Shown here: one piece after another, positions 1 through 11,400 of the stretch
How the letters are laid out: each line of letters opens with the position of its first letter
How positions within the stretch are numbered: the stretch's first letter is position 1
NCBI GenBank assembly: GCA_037893245.1
Contig: JBAIAA010000804.1
Span: forward strand, 310,001-374,000
DNA length: 64,000 nt
Direction: 5' to 3'
DNA from: Crossaster papposus
Taxonomy: Eukaryota > Echinodermata > Asteroidea > Velatida > Solasteridae
The notes under the pieces: generated by a model
Told to the model about the DNA's origin: nothing
What the model saw: only the letters and a program-made list of their open reading frames with translations
Databases searched by the model: none
Made by a program: the position numbers and the translations under genes

Positions 1-202
1 AAGCACGTGTACATACATACATACACCTAGAAAACATGGCTGCGAATGAGGATAATTTTCTCGACTTATATCTTAGCTGCGAACCTCAACTTTGTTCGAG
101 AATGAAGAGACACTCACCAGCTCGACATCTGAGACAAAATATTGCCAGATTTTCCACTAGAAAGAACTCAAACTGTGAGACTCATGCGTCAGGACACTGG
201 CG

Positions 203-216
203 GCATAGGCCTATGC
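203..216. other. 14-bp perfect palindrome GCATAGGCCTATGC
   Basis: The sequence equals its own reverse complement and contains a StuI site (AGGCCT). It recurs once per full-length monomer at about monomer positions 168-181 and is absent from every short monomer. Variants break it in particular classes: GCATAGGACTATGTGG in V tails, GCCATAGGCCTATGCGG before some A monomers, and GCATACGCCTATGC near 30, 32.4 and 55-58 kb. A dyad of this size suits a dimeric DNA-binding protein or a small cruciform, but no known family is implied. Confidence 0.7.
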
Positions 217-220
217 GGAA

Positions 221-243
221 ATACACGTGCACATACATACACA
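221..243. other. 23-bp alternating purine-pyrimidine run containing CACGTG
   Basis: From 221 to 243 purines and pyrimidines alternate without a break, with the E-box-like palindrome CACGTG at 224-229 followed by CA/TA steps. Runs of this kind favour left-handed Z-DNA under negative supercoiling, which is established biophysics. The run recurs in every full-length monomer and is shortened to about 19 bp where the linker reads TAGACAG. CACGTG is the core site of many bHLH-zip proteins, but binding here is not shown. Confidence 0.6.
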
Positions 244-252
244 GAAGAAAAC

Positions 253-469
253 ATGGCTTCGAATGAGGATAATTTTCTCGACTTATATCTGAGCTGCGAA
301 CCTCAACGTAGTTGGAGGATGAAGATACACTCACCAGCTCCACATCTGAGCTAACATATCGCCAAAATTCTCACCGGAAAAGACCCAAACTGTGAGACTC
401 ATGCGTCAGGACACTGGCGGCATATGCCTATGCGGAAATACACGTGCACATACATAGACAGAAGAAAAC
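253..469 (+). repeat. Type B monomer, 217 bp (representative)
   Basis: This is the second main monomer class. Against type A it differs at about 23 of 217 positions, nearly all between monomer positions 39 and 137. Diagnostic words are GTAGTTGGAGGATGAAGATA, CAGCTCCACATCTGAGCTAA and ATCGCCAAAATTCTCACC. The B' subclass, for example 13375-13591, has TATTTTAGC and TTGTAGGAGGAGGAAGATA in the same block. B and B' monomers usually follow an A monomer. The 434-bp A+B dimer may therefore be the older building block, which is an inference. Confidence 0.9.
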
Positions 470-903
470 ATGGCTTCGAATGAGGATAATTTTCTCGACT
501 TATATCTTAGCTGCAAACCTCAACTTTGTTCGAGAATGAAGAGACACTCACCAGCTCGACATCTGAGACAAAATATTGCCAGATTTTCCACTAGAAAGAA
601 CTCAATCTGTGAGACTCATGCGTCAGGACACTGGCGGCATAGGCCTATGCGGAAATACACGTGCACATACATACACAGAAGAAAACATGGCTTCGAATGA
701 GGATAATTTTCTCGACTTATATCTGAGCTGCGAACCTCAACGTAGTTGGAGGATGAAGATACACTCACCAGCTCCACATCTGAGCTAACATATCGCCAAA
801 ATTCTCACCGGAAAAGACCCAAACTGTGAGACTCATGCGTCAGGACACTGGCGGCATAGGCCTATGCGGAAATACACGTGCACATACATAGACAGAAGAA
901 AAC

Positions 904-1028
904 ATGGCTTCGAATGAGGATAATTTTCTCGACTTATATCTTAGCTGCGAACCTCAACGTTGTTCGAGAATGAAGAGACACTCACCAGCTCGACATCTGA
1001 GCCAAAATATTGCCAAATTAACAAAAAC
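904..1028 (+). repeat. Type As short monomer, 125 bp (representative)
   Basis: This monomer matches type A for about 115 bp, through GAGCCAAAATATTGCCAAAT. It then ends in TTAACAAAAAC and runs straight into the next head as AGGGCTGCGAATGAGG. Against a 217-bp monomer about 92 bp are missing, roughly positions 117-208. The lost part includes the palindrome, the CACGTG hexamer and the CATA-rich linker. About 75 copies occur in the window and all I checked share the same junction, so they descend from one deletion that was then amplified. An As plus an A monomer makes a recurrent 342-bp dimer. Confidence 0.92.
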
Positions 1029-1252
1029 AGGGCTGCGAATGAGGATAATTTTCTCGACTTATATCTTAGCTGCGAACCTCAACTTTGTTCGAGAATGAAG
1101 AGACACTCACCAGCTCCACATCTCAGCTAACATATCGCCAAAATTCTCACCGGAAAAGACCCAAACTGTGAGACTCATGCGTCAGGACACTGGCGGCATA
1201 GGCCTATGCGGCAATGCACGTGTACATACATACATACATACACCTAGAAAAC
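1029..1252 (+). repeat. A/B hybrid monomer, 224 bp
   Basis: The left part is type A (TTCGAGAATGAAGAGACACT) and the right part type B (CAGCTCCACATCTCAGCTAA), so a crossover or conversion lies between monomer positions ~76 and ~88. The linker holds an extra CATA unit relative to the 220-bp tails, making 224 bp, the longest monomer I measured. The same hybrid, with a 220-bp tail, recurs at 9394-9613 and 11725-11944, so those copies share ancestry with it. Confidence 0.8.
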
Positions 1253-1705
1253 ATGGCTGCGAATGAGGATAATTTTCTCGACTTATATCTTAGCTGCGAA
1301 CCTCAACTTTGTTCGAGAATGAAGAGACACTCACCAGCTCGACATCTGAGACAAAATATTGCCAGATTTTCCACTAGAAAGAACTCAAACTGTGAGACTC
1401 ATGCGTCAGGACACTGGCGGCATAGGCCTATGCGGAAATACACGTGCACATACATACACAGAAGAAAACATGGCTTCGAATGAGGATAATTTTCTCGACT
1501 TATATCTGAGCTGCGAACCTCAACGTTGTTGGAGGATGAAGATACACTCACCAGCTCCACATCTCAGCTAACATATCGCCAAAATTCTCACCGGAAGAGA
1601 CCCAAACTGTGAGACTCATGCGTCAGGACACTGGTGGCATAGGCCTATGCGGCAATGCACGTGTACATACATACATACACCTAGAAAACATGGCTGCGAA
1701 TGAGG

Positions 1706-3338
1706 ATAATTTTCTCGACTTATATCTGAGCCGCGAACCTCAACTTTGTTGAAGGATGAAGAGACACTCACCAGCTCGACATCTGAGACAAAATATTGCC
1801 AAATTTCCCACAAGAAAGAACTCTAACTGTGAGACTCATGCGTCATGACACTGGCGGCATAGGCCTATGCGGAAATACACGTGCACATACATAGACAGAA
1901 GAAAACATGGCTTCGAATGAGGCTAATTTTCTCGACTTATATCTTAGCTGCGAACCTCAACGTTGTAGGAGGAGGAAGATACACTTACCAGCTCCACATC
2001 TGAGCTAACATATCGCCAAAATTCTCACCGGAAGAGACCCAAACTGTGAGACTCGTGCGTCAGGACACTGGCGGCATAGGACTATGTGGCAATACACGTG
2101 TACATACATACACAGAAGAAAACATGGCTGTGAATGAGGATAATTTTCTCGACTTATATCTTAGCTGCGTACCTCAACTTTGTTCGAGAATGAAGAGACA
2201 CTCACCAGCTCGACATCTGAGACAAAATATTGCCAAATTTTCCACTAGAAAGAACCCAAACTGTTAGACTCATGCGTCAGGACACTGGCGGCATAGGCCT
2301 ATGCGGAAATACACGTGCACATACATAGACAGAAGAAAACATGGCTTCGAATGAGGATAATTTTCTCGACTTATATCTTAGTTGCGAACCTCAACTTTGT
2401 TCGAGAATGAAGAGACACTCACCAGCTCGACATCTGAGACAAAATATTGCCAGATTTTTCACTAGAAAGAACTCAAACTGTGAGACTCATGCGTCAGGAC
2501 ACTGGCGGCATAGGCCTATGCGGAAATACACGTGCACATACATACACAGAAGAAAACATGGCTTCGAAAGAGGATAATTTTCTCGACTTATATCTGAGCC
2601 GCGAACCTCAACTTTGTTGAAGGATGAAGAGACACTCACCAGCTCGACATCTGAGACAAAATATTGCCAAATTTCCCACAAGAAAGAACTCAAACTGTGA
2701 GACTCATGCGTCATGACACTGGCGGCATAGGCCTATGCGGAAATACACGTGCACATACATAGACAGAAGAAAACATGGCTTTGAATGAGGCTAATTTTCT
2801 CGACTTATATCTTAGCTGCGAACCTCAACGTTGTAGGAGAAGGAAGATACACTTACCAGCTCCACATCTGAGCTAACATATCGCCAAAATTCTCACCGGA
2901 AGAGACCCAAACTGTGAGACTCGTGCGTCAGGACACTGGCGGCATAGGACTATGTGGCAATACACGTGTACATACATACACAGAAGAAAACATGGCTGTG
3001 AATGAGGATAATTTTCTCGACTTATATCTTAGCTGCGTACCTCAACTTTGTTCGAGAATGAAGAGACACTCACCAGCTCGACATCTGAGACAAAATATTG
3101 CCAAATTTTCCACTAGAAAGAACCCAAACTGTTAGACTCGTGCGTCAGGACACTGGCGGCATAGGCCTATGCGGAAATACACGTGCACATACATAGACAG
3201 AAGAAAACATGGCTTCGAATGAGGATAATTTTCTCGACTTATATCTTAGCTGCGAACCTCAACTTTGTTCGAGAATGAAGAGACACTCACCAGCTCGACA
3301 TCTGAGACAAAATATTGCCGGATTTTTCACTAGAAAGA
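1706..3338 (+). repeat. 868-bp 4-mer HOR, about 1.9 copies
   Basis: The period is 4 x 217 bp with order A, B', A(V), A. Shared rare markers at 868-bp offset include CCGCGAACCTCAACTTTGTT followed by GAAGGATG (1731 and 2599), and the GCGTACCTCAACTTTG variant. Copy 2 differs by GAATGAGG to GAAAGAGG near 2567 and by CTTTGAATGAGGC. The ends are approximate and merge with the 1,430-bp units to the right. Confidence 0.8.
2053..2133 (+). repeat. V-type tail/head haplotype (representative)
   Basis: A linked set of changes marks the junction before V-type A monomers: GACTCGTGCGTCAGG, GGACTATGTGGC, TACACGTGTACATAC and the head GGCTGTGAATGAGG. The set travels as a block and appears more than 40 times, generally once or twice per HOR. 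It is a convenient phase marker; I used GTGAGACTCGTGCG as the start of several HOR units. The change abolishes the 14-bp palindrome but turns CACGTG into a longer 10-bp palindrome, TACACGTGTA, at 2093-2102. Confidence 0.8.
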
Positions 3339-6300
3339 ACTCAATCTGTGAGACTCATGCGTCAGGACACTGGCGGCATAGGCCTATGCGGAAATACACG
3401 TGCACATACATACACAGAAGAAAACATGGCTTCGAATGACGAAAATTTTCTCGACTTATATCTTAGCTGCGAACCTCAACGTTGTTCGAGAATGAAGAGA
3501 CACTCACCAGCTCGACATCTGAGCCAAAATATTGCCAAATTAACAAAAACAGGGCTGCGAATGAGGATAATTTTCTCGACTTATATCTTAGCTGCGAACC
3601 TCAACTTTGTTCGAGAATGAAGAGACACTCACCAGCTCGACATCTGAGACAAAATATTGCCAGATTTTCCACTAGAAAGAACTCAAACTGTGAGACTCAT
3701 GCGTCAGGACACTGGCGGCATAGGCCTATGCGGAAATACACGTGCACATACATACACAGAAGAAAACATGGCTTCGAATGAGGATAATTTTCTCGACTTA
3801 TATCTGAGCTGCGAACCTCAACGTAGTTGGAGGATGAAGATACACTCACCAGCTCCACATCTGAGCTAACATATCGCCAAAATTCTCACCGGAAAAGACC
3901 CAAACTGTGAGACTCATGCGTCAGGACACTGGCGGCATAGGCCTATGCGGCAAAGCTCGTGTACATACATACATACACCTAGAAAACATGGCTGCGAATG
4001 AGGATAATTTTCTCGACTTATATCTGAGCCGCGAACCTCAACTTTGTTCGAGGATGAAGAGACACTCACCAGCTCGACATCTGAGACAAAATATTGCCAA
4101 ATTTCCCACAAGAAAGAACTCAAACTGTGAGACTCATGCGTCATGACACTGGCGGCATAGGCCTATGCGGAAATACACGTGCACATACATAGACAGAAGA
4201 AAACATGGCTTTGAATGAGGCTAATTTTCTCGACTTATATCTTAGCTGCGAACCTCAACGTTGTAGGAGAAGGAAGAGACACTCACCAGCTCGACATCTG
4301 AGACAAAATATTGCCAAATTTCCCACAAGAAAGAACTCAAACTGTGAGACTCATGCGTCATGACACTTGCGGCATAGGCCTATGCGGAAATACACGTGCA
4401 CATACATAGACAGAAGAAAACATGGCTTTGAATGAGGCTAATTTTCTCGACTTATATCTTAGCTGCGAACCTCAACGTTGTAGGAGAAGGAAGATACACT
4501 TACCAGCTCCACATCTGAGCTAACATATCGCCAAAATTCTCACCGGAAGAGACCCAAACTGTGAGACTCGTGCGTCAGGACACTGGCGGCATAGGACTAT
4601 GTGGCAATACACGTGTACATACATACACAGAAGAAAACATGGCTGTGAATGAGGATAATTTTCTCGACTTATATCTTAGCTGCGTACCTCAACTTTGTTC
4701 GAGAATGAAGAGACACTCACCAGCTCGACATCTGAGACAAAATATTGCCAAATTTTCCACTAGAAAGAACCCAAACTGTTAGACTCGTGCGTCAGGACAC
4801 TGGCGGCATAGGCCTATGCGGAAATACACGTGCACATACATAGACAGAAGAAAACATGGCTTCGAATGAGGATAATTTTCTCGACTTATATCTTAGCTGC
4901 GAACCTCAACTTTGTTCGAGAATGAAGAGACACTCACCAGCTCGACATCTGAGACAAAATATTGCCGGATTTTTCACTAGAAAGAACTCAATCTGTGAGA
5001 CTCATGCGTCAGGACACTGGCGGCATAGGCCTATGCGGAAATACACGTGCACATACATACACAGAAGAAAACATGGCTTCGAATGACGAAAATTTTCTCG
5101 ACTTATATCTTAGTTGCGAACCTCAACGTTGTTCGAGAATGAAGAGACACTCACCAGCTCGACATCTGAGCCAAAATATTGCCAAATTAACAAAAACAGG
5201 GCTGCGAATGAGGATAATTTTCTCGACTTATATCTTAGCTGCGAACCTCAACTTTGTTCGAGAATGAAGAGACACTCACCAGCTCGACATCTGAGACAAA
5301 ATATTGCCAGATTTTCCACTAGAAAGAACTCAAACTGTGAGACTCATGCGTCAGGACACTGGCGGCATAGGCCTATGCGGAAATACACGTGCACATACAT
5401 ACACAGAAGAAAACATGGCTTCGAATGAGGATAATTTTCTCGACTTATATCTGAGCTGCGAACCTCAACGTAGTTGGAGGATGAAGATACACTCACCAGC
5501 TCCACATCTGAGCTAACATATCGCCAAAATTCTCACCGGAAAAGACCCAAACTGTGAGACTCATGCGTCAGGACACTGGCGGCATAGGCCTATGCGGCAA
5601 AGCTCGTGTACATACATACATACACCTAGAAAACATGGCTGCGAATGAGGATAATTTTCTCGACTTATATCTGAGCCGCGAACCTCAACTTTGTTCGAGG
5701 ATGAAGAGACACTCACCAGCTCGACATCTGAGACAAAATATTGCCAAATTTCCCACAAGAAAGAACTCAAACTGTGAGACTCATGCGTCATGACACTGGC
5801 GGCATAGGCCTATGCGGAAATACACGTGCACATACATAGACAGAAGAAAACATGGCTTTGAATGAGGCTAATTTTCTCGACTTATATCTTAGCTGCGAAC
5901 CTCAACGTTGTAGGAGAAGGAAGATACACTTACCAGCTCCACATCTGAGCTAACATATCGCCAAAATTCTCACCGGAAGAGACCCAAACTGTGAGACTCG
6001 TGCGTCAGGACACTGGCGGCATAGGACTATGTGGCAATACACGTGTACATACATACACAGAAGAAAACATGGCTGTGAATGAGGATAATTTTCTCGACTT
6101 ATATCTTAGCTGCGTACCTCAACTTTGTTCGAGAATGAAGAGACACTCACCAGCTCGACATCTGAGACAAAATATTGCCAAATTTTCCACTAGAAAGAAC
6201 CCAAACTGTTAGACTCGTGCGTCAGGACACTGGCGGCATAGGCCTATGCGGAAATACACGTGCACATACATAGACAGAAGAAAACATGGCTTCGAATGAG

Positions 6301-7421
6301 GATAATTTTCTCGACTTATATCTTAGCTGCGAACCTCAACTTTGTTCGAGAATGAAGAGACACTCACCAGCTCGACATCTGAGACAAAATATTGCCGGAT
6401 TTTTCACTAGAAAGAACTCAATCTGTGAGACTCATGCGTCAGGACACTGGCGGCATAGGCCTATGCGGAAATACACGTGCACATACATACACAGAAGAAA
6501 ACATGGCTTCGAATGACGAAAATTTTCTCGACTTATATCTTAGCTGCGAACCTCAACGTTGTTCGAGAATGAAGAGACACTCACCAGCTCGACATCTGAG
6601 CCAAAATATTGCCAAATTAACAAAAACAGGGCTGCGAATGAGGATAATTTTCTCGACTTATATCTTAGCTGCGAACCTCAACTTTGTTCGAGAATGAAGA
6701 GACACTCACCAGCTCGACATCTGAGACAAAATATTGCCAGATTTTCCACTAGAAAGAACTCAAACTGTGAGACTCATGCGTCAGGACACTGGCGGCATAG
6801 GCCTATGCGGAAATACACGTGCACATACATACACAGAAGAAAACATGGCTTCGAATGAGGATAATTTTCTCGACTTATATCTGAGCTGCGAACCTCAACG
6901 TAGTTGGAGGATGAAGATACACTCACCAGCTCCACATCTGAGCTAACATATCGCCAAAATTCTCACCGGAAAAGACCCAAACTGTGAGACTCATGCGTCA
7001 GGACACTGGCGGCATAGGCCTATGCGGCAAAGCTCGTGTACATACATACATACACCTAGAAAACATGGCTGCGAATGAGGATAATTTTCTTGACTTATAT
7101 CTGAGCCGCGAACCTCAACTTTGTTCGAGGATGAAGAGACACTCACCAGCTCGACATCTGAGACAAAATATTGCCAAATTTCCCACGAGAAAGAACCCAA
7201 ACTGTTAGACTCATGCGTCAGGACACTGGCGGCATAGGCCTATGCGGAAATACACGTGCACATACATAGACAGAAGAAAACATGGCTGCGAATGAGGATA
7301 ATTTTCTCGACTTATATTTTAGCTGCGAACCTCAACGTTGTAGGAGGAGGGAAGATACACTCACCAGCTCCACATCTGAGCTAACATATCGCCAAAATTC
7401 TCACCGGAAGAGACCCAAACT
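2914..7421 (+). repeat. 1,430-bp 7-mer HOR, three copies
   Basis: Units start at 2914, 4561 and 5991, counted from GTGAGACTCGTGCG. The order is A(V), A, As, A, B (220 bp), A, B', which sums to 1,430 bp (6 full-length plus 1 short). Unit 1 is 1,647 bp because it carries one extra 217-bp monomer. Unit 3 is 1,431 bp through one inserted G near 7350 (GAGGGAAGATAC). Shared markers are GCCGGATTTTTCAC, GAATGACGAAAATTTTCTCG and CAAAGCTCGTGTAC, which I did not see elsewhere in this combination. Confidence 0.88.
4205..4421 (+). repeat. B'/A hybrid monomer, extra in one HOR unit
   Basis: The left third is B' (CTTTGAATGAGGCTAA, TTGTAGGAGAAGGAAG) and the rest type A (AGACACTCACCAGCTCGAC). It is followed by a normal B' monomer at 4422. 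It accounts for the 217-bp excess of the first 1,430-bp unit and marks an unequal exchange between neighbouring B' and A monomers inside the shared GAAGA-ACACTCACCAGCTC stretch. Confidence 0.8.
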
Positions 7422-8414
7422 GTGAGACTCGTGCGTCAGGACACTGGCGGCATAGGACTATGTGGCAATACACGTGTACATACATACACAGAAGAAAACA
7501 TGGCTGTGAATGAGGATAATTTTCTCGACTTATATCTTAGCTGCGAACCTCAACTTTGTTCGAGAATGAAGAGATACTCACTAGCTCGACATCTGAGACA
7601 AAATATCGCCAAATTTTCCACTAGAAAGAACCCAAACTGTTAGACTCATGCGTCAGGACACTGGCGCCATAGGCCTATGCGGAAATACACGTGCACATAC
7701 ATAGACAGAAGAAAACATGGCTTCGAATGAGGATAATTTTCTCGACTTATATCTTAGCTGCAAACGTCAACTTTGTTCGAGAATGAAGAGACACTCACCA
7801 GCTCGACATCTGGGACAAAATATTGCCAGATTTTCCACTAGAAAGAACTCAATCTGTGAGACTCATGCGTCAGGACACTGGCGGCATAGGCCTATGCGGA
7901 AATACACGTGCACATACATACACAGAAGAAAACATGGCTTCGAATGAGGATAATTTTCTCGACTTATATCTTAGCTGCGAACCTCAACGTTGTTCGAGAA
8001 TGAAGAGACACTCACCAGCTCGACATCTGAGCCAAAATATTGCCAAATTAACAAAAACAGGGCTGCGAATGAGGATAATTTTCTCGACTTATATCTTAGC
8101 TGCGAACCTCAACTTTGTTCGAGAATGAAGAGACACTCACCAGCTCGACATCTGAGACAAAATATTGCCAAATTTCCCACTAGAAAGAACCCAAACTGTT
8201 AGACTCATGCGTCAGGACACTGGCGGCATAGGCCTATGGGGAAATACACGTGCACATACATAGACCGAAGAAAACATGGCTTCGAATGACGATAATTTTC
8301 TCGACTTATATTTTAGTTGCGAACCTCAATGTTGTAGGAGGAGGAAGATACACTCACCAGCTCCACATCTGAGCTAACATATCGCCAAAATTATCACCGG
8401 AAGAGACCCAAACT
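7422..8414 (+). repeat. 993-bp 5-mer transition unit
   Basis: The order is A(V) 7500, A 7717, As 7934, A 8059, B' 8276, giving 4 x 217 + 125 = 993 bp. It carries private changes (CAAACGTCAACTTTG, CATCTGGGACAAAA). Its right part, from about 7984, already belongs to the 2,331-bp repeat that follows. Confidence 0.7.
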
Positions 8415-11400
8415 GTGAGACTCGTGCGTCAGGACACTGGCGGCATAGGACTATGTGGCAATACACGTGTACATACATACACAGAAGAAAACATGGCTGT
8501 GAATGAGGATAATTTTCTCGACTTGTATCTTAGCTGCGAACCTCAACTTTGTTCGAGAATGAAGAGACACTCACCAGCTCGACATCTGAGACAAAATATT
8601 GCCAGATTTTCCACTAGAAAGAACTCAATCTGTGAGACTCATGCGTCAGGACACTGGCGGCATAGGCCTATGCGGAAATACACGTGCACATACATACACA
8701 GAAGAAAACATGGCTTCGAATGACGAACATTTTCTCGACTTATATCTTAGCTGCGAACCTCAACGTTGTTCGAGAATGAAGAGACACTTACCAGCTCGAC
8801 ATCTGAGCCAAAATATTGCCAAATTAACAAAAACAGGGCTGCGATTGAGGATAATTTTCTCGACTTATATCTTAGCTGCGAACCTCAACTTTGTTCGAGA
8901 ATGAAGAGACACTCACCAGCTCGACATCTGAGACAAAATATTGCCAGATTTTCCACTAGAAAGAACTCAAACTGTGAGACTCATGCGTCAGGACACTGGC
9001 GGCACAGGCCTATGCGGAAATACACGTGCACATACATACACAGAAGAAAACATGGCTTCGAATGAGGATAATTTTCTCGACTTATATCTGACCTGCGAAC
9101 CTCAACGTAGTTGGAGGATGAAGATACACTCACCAGCTCCACATCTGAGCTAACATATCGCCAAAATTCTCACCGGAAAAGACCCAAACTGTGAGACTCA
9201 TGCGTCAGGACACTGGCGGCATAGGCCTATGCGGAAATACACGTGCACATACATAGACAGAAGAAAACATGGCTTCGAATGAGGATAATTTTCTCGACTT
9301 ATATCTTAGCTGCGAACCTCAACGTTGTTCGAGAATGAAGAGACACTCACCAGCTCGACATCTGAGCCAAAATATTGCCAAATTAACAAAAACAGGGCTG
9401 CGAATGAGGATAATTTTCTCGACTTATATCTTAGCTGCGAACCTCAACTTTGTTCGAGAATGAAGAGACACTCACCAGCTCCACATCTCAGCTAACATAT
9501 CGCCAAAATTCTCACCGGAAAAGACCCAAACTGTGAGACTCATGCGTCAGGACACTGGCGGCATAGGCCTATGCGGCAAAGCACGTGTACATACATACAT
9601 ACACCTAGAAAACATGGCTGCGAATGAGGATAATTTTCTCGACTTATATCTGAGCCGCGAACCTCAACTTTGTTCGAGGATGAAGAGACACTCACCAGCT
9701 CGACATCTGAGACAAAATATTGCCAAATTTCCCACTAGAAAGAACCCAAACTGTTAGACTCATGCGTCAGGACACTGGCGGCATAGGCCTAGGCGGAAAT
9801 ACACGTGCACATACATAGACAGAAGAAAACATGGCTTCGAATGACGATAATTTTCTCGACTTATATTTTAGCTGCGAACCTCAACGTTGTAGGAGGAGGA
9901 AGATACACTCACAAGCTCCACATCTGAGCTAACATATCGCCAAAATTCTCACCGGAAGAGACCCAAACTGTGAGACTCGTGCGTCAGGACACTGGCGGCA
10001 TAGGACTATGTGGCAATACACGTGTACATACATACACAGAAGAAAACATGGCTGTGAATGAGGATAATTTTCTCGACTTATATCTTAGCTGCGAACCTCA
10101 ACTTTGTTCGAGAATGAAGAGACACTCACCAGCTCGACATCTGAGACAAAATATTGCCAGATTTTCCACTAGAAAGAACTCAATCTGTGAGACTCATGCG
10201 TCAGGACACTGGCGGCATAGGCCTATGCGGAAATACACGTGCACATACATACACAGAAGAAAACATGGCTTCGAATGACGACAATTTTCTCGACTTATAT
10301 CTTAGCTGCGAGCCTCAACGTTGTTCGAGAATGAAGAGACACTCACCAGCTCGACATCTGAGCCAAAATATTGCCAAATTAACAAAAACAGGGCTGCGAA
10401 TGAGGATAATTTTCTCGACTTATATCTTAGCTGCGAACCTCAACTTTGTTCGAGAATGAAGAGACACTCACCAGCTCGACATCTGAGACAAAATATTGCC
10501 AAATTTCCCACTAGAAAGAACCCAAACTGTTAGACTCATGCGTCAGGACACTGGCGGCATAGGCCTATGGGGAAATACACGTGCACATACATAGACCGAA
10601 GAAAACATGGCTTCGAATGACGATAATTTTCTCGACTTATATTTTAGTTGCGAACCTCAATGTTGTAGGAGGAGGAAGATACACTCACCAGCTCCACATC
10701 TGAGCTAACATATCGCCAAAATTATCACCGGAAGAGACCCAAACTGTGAGACTCGTGCGTCAGGACACTGGCGGCATAGGACTATGTGGCAATACACGTG
10801 TACATACATACACAGAAGAAAACATGGCTGTGAATGAGGATAATTTTCTCGACTTGTATCTTAGCTGCGAACCTCAACTTTGTTCGAGAATGAAGAGACA
10901 CTCACCAGCTCGACATCTGAGACAAAATATTGCCAGATTTTCCACTAGAAAGAACTCAATCTGTGAGACTCATGCGTCAGGACACTGGCGGCATAGGCCT
11001 ATGCGGAAATACACGTGCACATACATACACAGAAGAAAACATGGCTTCGAATGACGAACATTTTCTCGACTTATATCTTAGCTGCGAACCTCAACGTTGT
11101 TCGAGAATGAAGAGACACTTACCAGCTCGACATCTGAGCCAAAATATTGCCAAATTAACAAAAACAGGGCTGCGATTGAGGATAATTTTCTCGACTTATA
11201 TCTTAGCTGCGAACCTCAACTTTGTTCGAGAATGAAGAGACACTCACCAGCTCGACATCTGAGACAAAATATTGCCAGATTTTCCACTAGAAAGAACTCA
11301 AACTGTGAGACTCATGCGTCAGGACACTGGCGGCACAGGCCTATGCGGAAATACACGTGCACATACATACACAGAAGAAAACATGGCTTCGAATGAGGAT

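Larger units (their letters stand above)
36..252 (+). repeat. Type A monomer, 217 bp (representative)
   Basis: This is a full-length monomer of the commoner class. Diagnostic positions, counted from the ATGGCT head, are TCGAGAATGAAGAGAC at about 61-76, AGCTCGACATCTGAGAC at about 84-100, and a core of AGATTTTCC or AAATTTCCC at about 112-120. The tail holds the conserved GCATAGGCCTATGC palindrome and CACGTG. A monomers carry three main heads: CTTCG, CTGCG and CTGTG (the last called V here). The monomer phase is arbitrary and chosen for readability. Confidence 0.93.
173..290 (+). other. Near-invariant 118-bp block between monomers
   Basis: This block covers monomer positions 138-217 plus positions 1-38 of the next monomer. 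Comparing an A monomer (470-686) with a B monomer (687-903), 22 of 23 differences fall in positions 39-137 and only one (TACACAG versus TAGACAG) falls in this block. It contains the CATGCGTCAGGACACTGG segment, the palindrome, CACGTG and the alternating purine-pyrimidine linker. Such contrast can reflect protein binding or chromatin constraint. It could equally come from frequent gene conversion or from the exchange hotspot lying here. Confidence 0.6.
1..903 (+). repeat. 434-bp A+B dimers, two copies
   Basis: Positions 1-35 are the tail of a preceding 220-bp-type monomer ending CACCTAGAAAAC. Two dimers follow, 36-469 and 470-903, each an A then a B monomer. They differ by scattered substitutions: head CTGCG versus CTTCG, GCGAACC versus GCAAACC, and AACTCAAACTG versus AACTCAATCTG. 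This is the simplest higher-order structure in the window. Confidence 0.85.

Noticed and set aside
90..110. Pol III B-box or tRNA-derived SINE origin from TTCGAGAATG
   Set aside because: The word lacks the conserved C of GWTCRANNC, no A-box lies at a suitable distance, and no cloverleaf could be drawn.
221..232. Yeast CDEI/Cbf1 centromere element
   Set aside because: The core CACGTG is present, but the base before it is A where the CDEI consensus needs T, and no CDEII/CDEIII-like elements follow. Only the generic E-box core is supported.
36..252. Internal ~84-bp duplication inside the monomer (GAACCTCAAC...GACACTC versus GAACTCAAAC...GACACTGG)
   Set aside because: Only two short words match and the bases between do not align without several gaps; this is not distinguishable from chance.
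253..290. CENP-B box
   Set aside because: TTCGAATGA fits the first half (TTCGNNNNA), but the required CGGG half is absent (GGATAA follows). No other site in the monomer fits better.
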